Shown one piece after another: positions 36,952-43,460 of a stretch of 64,000 bases of DNA. This DNA comes from Clavibacter michiganensis subsp. insidiosus. Its GTDB lineage: Bacteria; Actinomycetota; Actinomycetes; Actinomycetales; Microbacteriaceae. Numbering within the stretch: position 1 is the first letter of the stretch; each line of letters begins with the position of its first letter. The translations under genes and the position numbers were made by a program. The stretch spans positions 1,736,001 to 1,800,000 of the forward strand of contig NZ_MZMO01000001.1 of the NCBI RefSeq assembly GCF_002240565.1, given 5' to 3'. Below the pieces are notes generated by a model. It made no database searches and had not been told where the DNA came from. It saw only the letters and a list, made by a program, of their open reading frames with translations.

Positions 36952-37331
36952 CGCTCTCCCTCACCAGACTCCAGGCATCGCCCGAAGAGAGCACCCTACC
37001 TGCGCTCCCACGTGGACTGCAGTCCCGGAGGCTGTGCAAGACGGCAGCGAACGCCACCGGCCGTCGGAGCGAAGCTGCTCTATCCGTCCGGCAACCGACG
37101 GTTGGCTCGGCCCGCCGTGTACACCCTTACGGGCCATCGCTGCGGGACGCTGGCTCCGCGGTGCTCCGCGGCGAGCTCCGACCGCTCGCGGGACGTCCCA
37201 CAACCCAAGGGTTACGGGACAGACGCAGACGGTCCGCCTAGGCCGAACTACTTGCGTTTGTCAATCATTCGTCTGGCGGAAGCCGAACCCGGTGTCTTGC
37301 TGCCACGGTGGGATTACTCGATTTCACCAGA
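36952..37331. other. intergenic region upstream of secreted toxin candidate; no gene
   Basis: About 380 bp between divergent genes. It has lower GC than the core near 37240-37330. No reliable promoter was found; TTGCGTTTGTCAATC at about 37253 could include a -35 element. No ORF with a ribosome site is supported. Confidence 0.4.
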
Positions 37332-37340
37332 GGGGGGGGG
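37332..37340 (+). promoter_or_regulatory. G9 tract serving as ribosome-binding region
   Basis: Nine consecutive G residues follow CAGA and end 4 bp before the ATG at 37345. The tract overlaps the Shine-Dalgarno position. Such a run is prone to slippage, which would change the spacing or strength of ribosome binding. Confidence 0.55.
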
Positions 37341-37344
37341 AACC

Positions 37345-38169
37345 ATGAAGATCGGATACTCAGCGCTCGGCATCGTCGCCACAAGCGCTCTCGTGCTAGC
37401 CGGAGTCGGACCGGCGAACGCGGCGGAGGACGCCACGCTCGGCGACATCAGGAGCGCCGTGGAGACGCGGGCAGTGCTGCCGGCGACCGCGACGACCGCC
37501 GAGTCCATCGACCTCTCGGACGGGCTCATCTCAGCCCCGGGATCCGACGGGGGCGACGTGCAGCTCCGCCTCCCCGGCACCCCGCGCACCGCCGCGGAAA
37601 GCGACGAGCTCGCGCTGAACGTCACCGGTGGCGCCGGCTACACGACGGCCATCCAGGACACCGGCGATGGCACCTTCCGCGCGCTCATGCACATCGAATC
37701 GGCAGCGGCGCCCCGCGAGTACCGGTTCGAGCTCGGCGAGGGCGTCGAGCTCATCCCTCTCGAGGATGGCGGCGTCACTGCTCGCGATGCCGCCGGCGAC
37801 ATCCTCGGCACCTTCGAGCCCGCATGGGCTCTGGACGCGAACGGCGCGGCCGTCCCCACGTCCTACACGATCGACGGCTCCACCCTCGTGCAGTCCGTCT
37901 CGCTGACCTCGGCAACCGCGTTCCCCGTGGTGGCCGATCCCTTCTGGATTCCCGCGCTGCTGGTCATGGCGAGACTCACCTCGCATGCCGCATCTCAGGC
38001 GGCTCTGCGAGGGGTCAGCCAGGCCATGATCAAGCAGGTAGTGCAGAACGGCGCCAAGTCAGCCGGCAACAAGGGCACGTCCATCTTCACCCAGGGCTCA
38101 GGCAAGAACAGGATCCGCGTCATCGTGGACAACAAGTCAGGCAACGTTGTCACAGTCACGAAGGGCTAG
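37345..38169 (+). CDS. secreted protein with PVVADP domain and DUF4258-like C-terminal toxin candidate
   Basis: 274 residues from ATG 37345. A Sec signal peptide is clear (residues 1-26, ending ANA|AE). Residues about 40-200 form a beta-rich region ending in AFPVVADPFW (192-201), a motif seen in many actinobacterial secreted proteins with variable C-termini. Residues 211-274 (TSHAASQAALRGVSQAMIKQVV ... RIRVIVDNKSGNVVTVTKG) match the DUF4258 pattern of small RNase-like folds: His near the start, a helix with RG(V/I)S, then RVIVD and VVTV strands. The next gene encodes a DUF2283 protein, a usual neighbour of DUF4258. An exported antibacterial toxin is a reasonable inference, not shown. Confidence 0.65.
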   Translation: MKIGYSALGIVATSALVLAGVGPANAAEDATLGDIRSAVETRAVLPATATTAESIDLSDGLISAPGSDGGDVQLRLPGTPRTAAESDELALNVTGGAGYTTAIQDTGDGTFRALMHIESAAAPREYRFELGEGVELIPLEDGGVTARDAAGDILGTFEPAWALDANGAAVPTSYTIDGSTLVQSVSLTSATAFPVVADPFWIPALLVMARLTSHAASQAALRGVSQAMIKQVVQNGAKSAGNKGTSIFTQGSGKNRIRVIVDNKSGNVVTVTKG

Positions 38170-38173
38170 CAGA

Positions 38174-38407
38174 GTGAAGATCACCTACGACACAGCCGCC
38201 GACGCGGCATATATCCAGGTCGTCCCCGACATCAAGCCCGGCCAGTCGGCCGAGCAGATTCACTCGATTGCCACCCCTGGCAACAGAGGAGAGATCGTCT
38301 TGGACTTCGACTCGGATGGCCGGCTGCTCGGCGTCGAAGTGCTCCAAGCGGGAGACGTTCTTTCCGCAGAGGTACTAGCCGCCGCAGAGAGACCGACCGG
38401 CGCCTAG
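38174..38407 (+). CDS. DUF2283 family protein, probable antitoxin/immunity partner
   Basis: 77 residues from GTG 38174, 4 bp after the toxin candidate; GAAGGG in the end of that gene can serve as ribosome site. The sequence KITYDTAADAAYIQVV ... GEIVLDFDSDGRLLGVEVL is the DUF2283 consensus (YD...DALYI, LD.D..G...GIE). DUF2283 genes often follow DUF4258 genes and are regarded as antitoxins. There is no signal peptide, so it would act in the producing cell. Confidence 0.7.
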   Translation: MKITYDTAADAAYIQVVPDIKPGQSAEQIHSIATPGNRGEIVLDFDSDGRLLGVEVLQAGDVLSAEVLAAAERPTGA

Positions 38408-38420
38408 ACACACGCCGCCA

Positions 38421-38458
38421 AAGAGTGCGCCCCATCGCTACCGATCGGGCGCACTCTT
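38421..38458 (+). terminator. hairpin after toxin/DUF2283 pair
   Basis: A perfect 12-bp stem AAGAGTGCGCCC / GGGCGCACTCTT with a 14-nt loop lies 13 bp after the DUF2283 stop, followed by CTTCG. Confidence 0.7.
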
Positions 38459-38530
38459 CTTCGCACCCGGTTCCCAAGGCTTAAGGGACACCGCGTTGCG
38501 AGCCACGCCGTAGCTTCCGCTGACGCCGGC

Positions 38531-38570
38531 ATGACGATGCCCCCTCCCAAAGAGGAGGGGGCATCGTCAT
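38531..38570 (-). terminator. 17-bp perfect hairpin
   Basis: ATGACGATGCCCCCTCC pairs with GGAGGGGGCATCGTCAT around a 6-nt loop. It lies 65 bp beyond the stop of the 45-residue gene on the minus strand and is probably its terminator; it could also stop read-through from the left. Confidence 0.65.
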
Positions 38571-38634
38571 GTGCAACCAACACGTGCGGACGATGCAGCG
38601 GGTCGTCGCCGCATCGTCGCGCGTCCTGGGTGGG

Positions 38635-38772
38635 CTACTTGCCCTTGGCCTGCGAGAGAGCGCTGGCCGCGACGCTCTTGGAGGCTGCGGACGTGCGACC
38701 GTCGCGCATCACCTTGGACGCCGTGCGGGCGACAGCGGGACTGGTCACCTTGCTCGAGGACTTCTTCGACAT
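38635..38772 (-). CDS. small basic Ser/Lys/Ala-rich protein, 45 residues
   Basis: A short gene from ATG 38772 to TAG 38635, preceded by AAGGAGGT 8 bp upstream, an ideal ribosome site. It begins MSKKSSSKVTSPAVARTASK and ends AASALSQAKGK. The composition (Lys, Ser, Ala; no acidic residue except one Asp) resembles a recurrent class of small actinobacterial and proteobacterial proteins of unknown role. Nucleic-acid binding is possible from charge alone. Confidence 0.7.
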   Translation of the reverse strand: MSKKSSSKVTSPAVARTASKVMRDGRTSAASKSVAASALSQAKGK

Positions 38773-38978
38773 GGGGCTCTACCTCCTTCCTCACCTGCGT
38801 AGCGATGTACGCTCGGCTGATCCCGTCTCACAAGGATGCTGAGCTCCCCGCCGACGACCTCGGTGGGGTTCTTCGCTTTAAGAGACCGACGATCCGCAGA
38901 TGAGGGCGGTCGGTGGCCGGGGGCAAGCCCCGGTGGTCTGCTGGGGCGCTGCGTGCTGCGCGGCCGCGCTCGCGGACG

Positions 38979-39260
38979 TCACAGGGCCGCCAAGCCTCGG
39001 CCGGCGTACTTGATGAACGCCGTGTTGGGCTCCTCGAACTCCCACAGGAGCATGTACCGCTGAGGCCGGCCCGGAACCATCACGGCCACGGCGTACGCCC
39101 CCGGCGGCTTGAGGTACGTCTGCCGCAGGCGCACAGCGCCGTTGGGCGGCGCTGTCTCGAGTTCCCCGATCACGCGATCGAACGCGTCAGCGAGCAGCGT
39201 GTCGCGCTCGTCGTAGTGATCGAGCTGATCTGCTGCCTCGTCTGCGTATGCCAGGTTCAT
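38979..39260 (-). CDS. RelE/ParE-like toxin-fold protein
   Basis: 93 residues from ATG 39260; an in-frame ATG at 39290 would add ten residues, and neither has a strong ribosome site. The order helix-helix-strands (MNLAYADEAADQLDHYDERD, then VRLRQTYLKPPGAYAVAVMV, RYMLLWEFEEPNTAFIKYAG) resembles the RelE/ParE fold. No antitoxin lies in tandem; the nearest candidate is the divergent AbrB-like gene at 39556. The toxin call is tentative. Confidence 0.5.
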   Translation of the reverse strand: MNLAYADEAADQLDHYDERDTLLADAFDRVIGELETAPPNGAVRLRQTYLKPPGAYAVAVMVPGRPQRYMLLWEFEEPNTAFIKYAGRGLAAL

Positions 39261-39555
39261 GATCCAGCCAGCGTACACCCCTTGGCCCATTTGTGCACAG
39301 GTGGGCCACGCCCCTGTTGGGTTTCACCCACGTGTGTTAGCGTCCTTACTCAGTGATCCACGGATCACGAAGCGTGAGGCTGATACCCCTCACGGTCAGC
39401 AATGAGAGCGCCCCCGGCCCCGGCTGGAGGCCCGCGCAGTTGCAGGTCCAGGCATGGGTCTGCGCTAGCCACCCCAGAGAAATATAAGAAAACCTGCCCC
39501 TCATCAGGGCACGGCCTTTCCGCACCGACGTAGACGGAAAGAAGAGAGACGAGCA
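39261..39555. promoter_or_regulatory. divergent control region with two small inverted repeats
   Basis: The 295-bp gap between the divergent genes holds GTGATC-CACG-GATCAC (about 39354-39369) and CGTGAGG-N8-CCTCACG (about 39373-39394), plus an AT-rich patch AAATATAAGAAAA (about 39480-39492). These could be operators for an AbrB-like regulator. A TTGTGCACA (DnaA-box-like) lies at about 39292. No gene is seen. Confidence 0.4.
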
Positions 39556-39819
39556 ATGACCTCCACCATCGCCCCCACCTTCGTCCAGATCGACGCGCGC
39601 AAGCGCGCAAGCCTTGGATCAATGGCGAAGTTCGACCAGTACCTCGTCCGCGAGGAGCCGAACGGCACGATCATCTTCGAGCCGGCCATCATCATGACCC
39701 CAGCTGAGCGCGAGTTCGTGAACGACCCCGAGCTGGTTGCCGCGCTCGCCCGCGTCAACGCCAACCCGGAGCGACGACGCACACGCGAGCGCCGCGGCGC
39801 ACGGAGCAGCGCCGTCTAG
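39556..39819 (+). CDS. AbrB-like (swapped-hairpin) DNA-binding protein, antitoxin candidate
   Basis: 87 residues from ATG 39556 with GAAAGAAGAGAG upstream. The segment DARKRASLGSMAKFDQYLVREEPNGTIIFEPAI followed by MTPAEREFVNDPELV matches the pattern of AbrB/MazE-like swapped-hairpin antitoxins found in actinobacteria. The C-terminal 20 residues are Arg-rich. Opposite orientation to the RelE/ParE-like gene makes pairing uncertain. Confidence 0.55.
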   Translation: MTSTIAPTFVQIDARKRASLGSMAKFDQYLVREEPNGTIIFEPAIIMTPAEREFVNDPELVAALARVNANPERRRTRERRGARSSAV

Positions 39820-39831
39820 GCGAGTACGAAC

Positions 39832-39869
39832 AAGAGCGGCCGGTACCCACCAGGGTCCCGGCCGCTCTT
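39832..39869 (+). terminator. hairpin after AbrB-like gene
   Basis: A 12-bp perfect stem AAGAGCGGCCGG / CCGGCCGCTCTT with a 14-nt loop starts 12 bp after the stop at 39819. It is similar in design to the one at 38421. Confidence 0.7.
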
Positions 39870-40060
39870 ACATTGGGCCCCAGATGGTCGTCTACGGCAT
39901 GCGTCCCGCGCTCGAGGAGAGCTCGCCGCGGCCGCCCAGCCTCATGCCGGCGCTCGTCCGAACCATCGAACCGGGAGAGCGCCACATCTGAGCGGCTGCT
40001 CACTGCCGAGAGCAGCCGGCGCCCACGAGGGGCGCCGACCGCCCTCCGGCGGGGGGCGAC

Positions 40061-40198
40061 CTAGGCGACGAGCTCGAACCAGGTCTTGCAGCGGGCGCAC
40101 TGGATGTCACCGGTGGTGACCTGTGAGAACGGCCCGTGTTCGTGGCGACAGTGAGGGCAGGGGATGTAAATCCAGCCCTTCACGTACTTCGTCTGCAC
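40061..40198 (-). CDS. small zinc-ribbon protein, 45 residues
   Basis: From GTG 40198, preceded by GAGGG, to the stop at 40061. Two CxxC knuckles are visible: CPHC and CARC in a sequence reading IYIPCPHCRHEHGPFSQVTT then GDIQCARCKTWFEL. This is a minimal rubredoxin-like zinc ribbon. It lies 10 bp downstream of the YjzC-like gene and is probably co-transcribed. The function is unknown. A longer upstream extension in the same frame is a shadow. Confidence 0.7.
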   Translation of the reverse strand: MQTKYVKGWIYIPCPHCRHEHGPFSQVTTGDIQCARCKTWFELVA

Positions 40199-40208
40199 CC
40201 GTCGGCCC

Positions 40209-40385
40209 TCAGTGCTTCGTGGGGTCGACGAGCGTGAACGTCTGCCCCGGCTTCGGAGTGGGCGGCAGCGGGTTGCCCCGCGTCGACGTCCGCTCCTCGC
40301 CGGTGTGGCCCCCACGGGGTCCACGGATCTCGTACTGCCCGGAGCGTGGCGTGGTGTCTCCGGACGTCAGAGGTGATGCGGCCAT
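40209..40385 (-). CDS. small YjzC-like protein, 58 residues
   Basis: From ATG 40385 with AAGGA about 12 bp upstream. The sequence contains SGQYEIRGPRGG, EERTSTRGNPLPPTPKPGQT and FTLVDPTKH, the pattern of the YjzC-type small proteins (SGxY..GPRGG...G..LPPT..PG..Y.LVD). Such proteins are widespread but have no known role. The same frame is open for 160 codons upstream, but that part is low-complexity and has no ribosome site. Confidence 0.65.
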   Translation of the reverse strand: MAASPLTSGDTTPRSGQYEIRGPRGGHTGEERTSTRGNPLPPTPKPGQTFTLVDPTKH

Positions 40386-40879
40386 GGTGACCAGTTCCTT
40401 AATGACCAAGAACGGTGTGAGCCATGGGCGCTTCCGTCGCGCCCGACGATGTAGGTTCGACGAACTGGGTTCCCATCCGGTTCTTCGACCCCGCAACGCT
40501 CGGCTCGCCCGCAGCTTGCGGGGTCGTCTCATGTCAGGGCTCACTATATGTAGTTGCACCGACATGCGCCTAGCCACCACATCTAGTGGGCGTATTATCC
40601 CCACCATGGGGAAAAGTCCACCACCGTTGTCCACAGGCCGCTCCCCCCCTTCGGGGGTCGTTTCTCCCCCTCCCCTGGGAGCGCCCGGCAGCAGTGCCGC
40701 GCGCGCGGGCGACCATTTGAGCCCGCCACCGCGCGGGCCCCGCGTCCTCAACGGGCCGATGCCGTTCACCATCGAACGGAAGCTCGCCCACCCGTAGGTA
40801 GTTGCTTCACCGCCGCCTCGGCCGAGCCGAGAGCTTGAGGATGCGGGACTGCACGGGACCACCAGAGCACGTCTCGGCT
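40386..40879. other. noncoding stretch with an AT-rich patch and a DnaA box
   Basis: About 490 bp upstream of the small-protein operon. A locally AT-rich patch (40540-40620, with CTATATGTAG and GTATTATCC) lies beside TTGTCCACA at 40627-40635, identical to the actinobacterial DnaA-box consensus. The rest is C-rich with short homopolymers. The promoter of the 40385 gene probably lies here. A plasmid-origin remnant is possible but not shown. Confidence 0.4.
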
Positions 40880-40912
40880 GGCGGGTTCGGCACGGGGGAT
40901 GCCGAACCCGCC
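40880..40912. terminator. 12-bp hairpin
   Basis: GGCGGGTTCGGC pairs with GCCGAACCCGCC around a 9-nt loop. It stands alone between the noncoding stretch and the 41142 gene, so the transcript it ends is not clear. Confidence 0.5.
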
Positions 40913-41141
40913 ACCCTCACGGCCCGACCACGTCCGTGACCGCGGCCGTGAGCGCGGCCGTGAGCGCTGGGGCCCTCTGTGCCCCGCGCGCGCCCACCGT
41001 ACGAGCCCCCGAGCGAGCGATCCAGCAGGGTCAGTCGGCCGCGGCCGGCCGGCCGAGCCTCATGTCGGCGCGCGTCCGTACGCTCGTCGACGAGCGCGGC
41101 CGGGCGCTTCCACTCGCTCGAATCGACGAAGGAGAGCCCCG

Positions 41142-41492
41142 GTGAACAAGGTCCGAAGCAGCATTGACGGCCTGGTGCGCGACGTCGGTGCGCACCCGTG
41201 GGCGCATCTCGAGGCCGGCTATTGGCGGATCCAGGTCGAGGACCGGCCCTTGCTCGGGTACGTGATGCGGGCCCGGGCCGAGCTCGGGGACCCGTTCACG
41301 TTCGAGGTCTACGCGGACGCCCGCAACGAGCTCGGCCAGCGGATCTGGCTCCGCCGTGAGGAGTCTCTGAACTCGGCGGCCGCGTGGATGATCCAGAACA
41401 GCGCTCGCCTCATCGCATTCGCGGCACGGCACGCGCCACCACTCGACGGCGCCGAACCGAACGCCGGCGCCAAGGAGAGCGACCGGACGTAG
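41142..41492 (+). CDS. hypothetical protein (island)
   Basis: 116 residues from GTG 41142, with GAAGGAGAG 5-8 bp upstream. The sequence NKVRSSIDGLVRDVGAHPWA ... RIWLRREESLNSAAAWMIQ has no recognised family, signal or membrane segment. A short upstream ORF (from ATG 41062 or GTG 40936) ends with a GTGA overlap and could be coupled, but its composition is poor. The last 9 bases of this gene start the left copy of the 87-bp repeat. Confidence 0.55.
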   Translation: MNKVRSSIDGLVRDVGAHPWAHLEAGYWRIQVEDRPLLGYVMRARAELGDPFTFEVYADARNELGQRIWLRREESLNSAAAWMIQNSARLIAFAARHAPPLDGAEPNAGAKESDRT

Positions 41493-41570
41493 AGGAAGAC
41501 GCCCTCCTCCGGGATCCGCTCGCGGAGCTGCTCGACGGCCGCCCAGCTCGAGACAGCATCGACGGCGACG
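41484..41570. repeat. 87-bp direct repeat, left copy
   Basis: It aligns without gaps to 42983-43069 with about 13 mismatches (85%). Shared blocks include GTAGAGGAAGACG and CTGCTCGACGGCCGCCCAGC. On the minus strand it would encode SSWAAVEQLRERIPEEGVFL, a piece of the protein fragment at 42937-43119. Confidence 0.75.
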
Positions 41571-41620
41571 AGGCCGACACCACCCTCCGCGTCAGGCCCG
41601 TACCCGAGGGGACATACGCA

Positions 41621-41650
41621 AAGACCCGACCCCCTAAGGGGCCGGGTCTT
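41621..41650 (-). terminator. hairpin after the secreted-protein operon
   Basis: Arms AAGACCCGACCCC and GGGGCCGGGTCTT (13 bp, one mismatch), loop CTAA, lie 21 bp beyond the stop at 41671 on the minus strand. Confidence 0.65.
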
Positions 41651-41670
41651 CGGCGTGTCTCAATCAGTCT

Positions 41671-42228
41671 TTATGCCTCGACATGAGGTAACCGAAAAGT
41701 GCGTACCTGCGTGGTCGAGACGAACTTCGACGACACGAAGTCGGCATCCCCGGAAACCATTACCAGCACGTCTTGCACCACTGCCGCACCAAACTGTCGC
41801 GCACCAACGTCAAGTAAGACGGACGGCAAAGCCTCACCGTCGATCGAGAGCGTCGATTGCACCATATCGGCTTTTTCAAGCTGGGCAATCTCGTCGTTCA
41901 TCTCGACACGAAGAACTTCGAGATCCTTGTGCTCCGAACTGACGCGAAGGCGCTCATTTGCGAGCTGCTGAGCCGCGAATCGAATGAGACGGACTTGCTC
42001 TGTCGGACGCGTGGCGCTCGGTGCCGCGTCGAACTGCCGTGATGTGAGCACGGTATTCGCGCGTTCCTCCTCTGTGCGATCGGAGAAGTGAACTTCGACG
42101 TCACGGTCCACGTCGTCAACCCCGTACCACGAGAACCCACGCGCTACGCCGTCCCGTGGAACAACGAACCGCCCGAACCGCTCAAGTCGAGCGGCGTCCG
42201 GCTCTCTGTCTCGGCTACCGGTAGTCAA
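41671..42228 (-). CDS. hypothetical cytoplasmic protein, second gene of operon
   Basis: 185 residues if TTG 42228 is the start; this overlaps the upstream gene by 14 bp and no closer ATG/GTG is in frame. The middle forms a coiled coil (VRLIRFAAQQLANERLRVSS, then EMNDEIAQLEKAD) and the C-terminal part is beta-prone (VLLDVGARQFGAAVVQDVLV). There is no signal or membrane segment and no recognised family. GC is lower than in the core genome. As the non-secreted partner of a secreted protein it might be an immunity or chaperone factor, which is speculation. Confidence 0.5.
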   Translation of the reverse strand: MTTGSRDREPDAARLERFGRFVVPRDGVARGFSWYGVDDVDRDVEVHFSDRTEEERANTVLTSRQFDAAPSATRPTEQVRLIRFAAQQLANERLRVSSEHKDLEVLRVEMNDEIAQLEKADMVQSTLSIDGEALPSVLLDVGARQFGAAVVQDVLVMVSGDADFVSSKFVSTTQVRTFRLPHVEA

Positions 42229-42826
42229 CGGGCCCCAATGCCACGCAGGTGAAGCCGAGGACGCCGTAGACGATCCCCTGCGAGACGCCGACCTGGTTTG
42301 CCGTGCCCAAGGCACCGAAGTCCTTCAGACCCGACACCCACCCCACCCCACCGAACGGGGCGAGACCGTCCAAGTTGTACGACTGCGCCCCCGTCGCGCC
42401 GAAGGCCGCGACCCTCCAGGTGTGCTCGTATGCTCCACCCGCGAGCGTGAACGTGTACGACGTCGAGTACTCATTGCCGAAGTTTCCCTCGAAGAAGATC
42501 GCTGCGTCGCCACAGTCGTTCGGTGCGACTCCGCGAGCGTTCGGGTCCACGACGACGTCGCCCTCGTCGTCGACGGGCGCCGGCATCGGCGTACCGTTGG
42601 TGAAGTCGCCGGGAGCGTTGGTCAGCGGTACAACGAGCTGCTCTCCGGTCGTGTTTGTGCGCATTTCGTAGCCATTTTCGGCGGCGATTTCTGAGTTGAA
42701 CCCCGAGAAGCCCAACTGCTGCGTTAGCGTTTCGGGCTCGGCCGGCGCCTCACTTGCGGACGCACCGAGTGCGGGCACTAGTGCGATGCCAGCGGCTAGA
42801 CATAGAGCTGCTACCTGCTTTTTCAA
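42215..42826 (-). CDS. secreted protein of unknown function, first gene of operon
   Basis: 203 residues from a TTG start with AGGGGGA 3 bp upstream. A clear Sec signal peptide (MKKQVAALCLAAGIALVPAL, cleavage near ASA|SEA) precedes an acidic region and a Gly/Tyr-rich beta domain (FEGNFGNEYSTSYTFTLAGG). Two Cys residues in the mature part could form a disulfide. No family is recognised. Lower GC and a TTG start contrast with neighbours and suggest foreign origin. Confidence 0.6.
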   Translation of the reverse strand: MKKQVAALCLAAGIALVPALGASASEAPAEPETLTQQLGFSGFNSEIAAENGYEMRTNTTGEQLVVPLTNAPGDFTNGTPMPAPVDDEGDVVVDPNARGVAPNDCGDAAIFFEGNFGNEYSTSYTFTLAGGAYEHTWRVAAFGATGAQSYNLDGLAPFGGVGWVSGLKDFGALGTANQVGVSQGIVYGVLGFTCVALGPVDYR

Positions 42827-42936
42827 GATTCCCCCTGGTGTTCTGAAAAGCGATGTGACTCCACAGTGAACCCTAAGTCGCGAACATACAACCTTGACAG
42901 AGATTTGATGTGTGCTAGGAACGGCCGATGACGCAC

Positions 42937-43119
42937 CTATTTGGGGGCGCCGACGGCGAAGTGCCTCGCATATTTAGGCGGTCGAACGTAGAGGAAGACG
43001 CGCTCCGCTGAGATCCGCTGGCGGACCTGCTCGACGGCCGCCCAGCTCGAGGCGTCGTCGACCGTGACGGGCTCGGCGCCGCTCTTCGCGCGGGGCCGGT
43101 GCGCGAGCTCACAGGACAT
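42937..43119 (-). CDS. short protein or gene fragment, 60 residues
   Basis: The frame from 43119 reads PVTVDDASSWAAVEQVRQRI then ERVFLYVRPPKYARHFAVGA and stops at 42937. The same DASSWAAVEQ segment occurs in the left 87-bp repeat, so this may be a fragment of a duplicated gene rather than an intact one. No ribosome site is obvious at the start. Confidence 0.35.
   Translation of the reverse strand: MSCELAHRPRAKSGAEPVTVDDASSWAAVEQVRQRISAERVFLYVRPPKYARHFAVGAPK
42983..43069. repeat. 87-bp direct repeat, right copy
   Basis: Partner of 41484-41570 (about 85% identical). The two copies bracket 1.4 kb containing the secreted-protein operon. Confidence 0.75.
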
Positions 43120-43139
43120 CCACCCAACGTGCGCGGACG

Positions 43140-43179
43140 CGAAACGCCCCCGGCGGCGAGAGCCCTCCGGGGGCGTTCG
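43140..43179 (-). terminator. hairpin after HNH fragment
   Basis: CGAAACGCCCCCGG and CCGGGGGCGTTCG form a 13-bp stem with one bulge, 5 bp beyond the stop at 43184 on the minus strand. Confidence 0.6.
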
Positions 43180-43183
43180 AGGA

Positions 43184-43460
43184 TCAGCTACAGGATACGA
43201 GCGTGTGGTCGATCGCGGTGCGGTCGGCGTCGTCGATCGTGAGCTCGTACGTGCTCAGCACGTACGCGAACCGGGTGACGTACAGGCAGTCATAGCCAAC
43301 GGCCGGCGGCAGCCAGGTCGCCGGCCCCTGGTCCGACTTCGCCTCGTTCGTCGGCCCGTCGACGGCCTGGAGGTTGTTGACGTCGGTCGCGAGCTGCTCG
43401 CCATGATCGGCGCCAACTAGCCCCTCTCGGCGCCTCAGCCACGACGCCGATAATGTACCT
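43184..43460 (-). pseudogene. C-terminal fragment of an HNH endonuclease family (DUF1524-like) protein
   Basis: The frame ending at TGA 43184 reads SWLRRREGLVGADHGEQLAT DVNNLQAVDGPTNEAKSD then GPATWLPPAVGYDCLYVTRF and ELTIDDADRTAI. The N.LQAV...N..K.D...WLPP....C.Y pattern is the second half of HNH/DUF1524-type secreted or cytosolic nucleases. The catalytic DHVV part that should precede it is gone: the frame runs into the right dif-like site and meets a TAA at about 43464-43466. It is a remnant cut off at the island edge. Confidence 0.65.

Noticed and set aside
38531..38570. 17-bp perfect inverted repeat as an IS end or attachment site
   Set aside because: Its loop of 6 nt and position after a small gene fit a terminator; no second copy or target duplication was seen.
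40590..40616. GGATAATACG on the minus strand as another dif-like site
   Set aside because: No XerD-type TTATGTCA follows; only the ATAA half is shared.
40936..41145. 69-codon ORF ending with a GTGA overlap on the 41142 gene
   Set aside because: The overlap is suggestive, but the sequence is Ala/Arg/Pro noise with a short GACCGCGGCCGTGAGCG repeat and no ribosome site; left unannotated.
42893..42920. TTGACA on the plus strand as a promoter
   Set aside because: The -35 is perfect but the expected -10 reads TAGGAA, and there is no plus-strand gene to serve.
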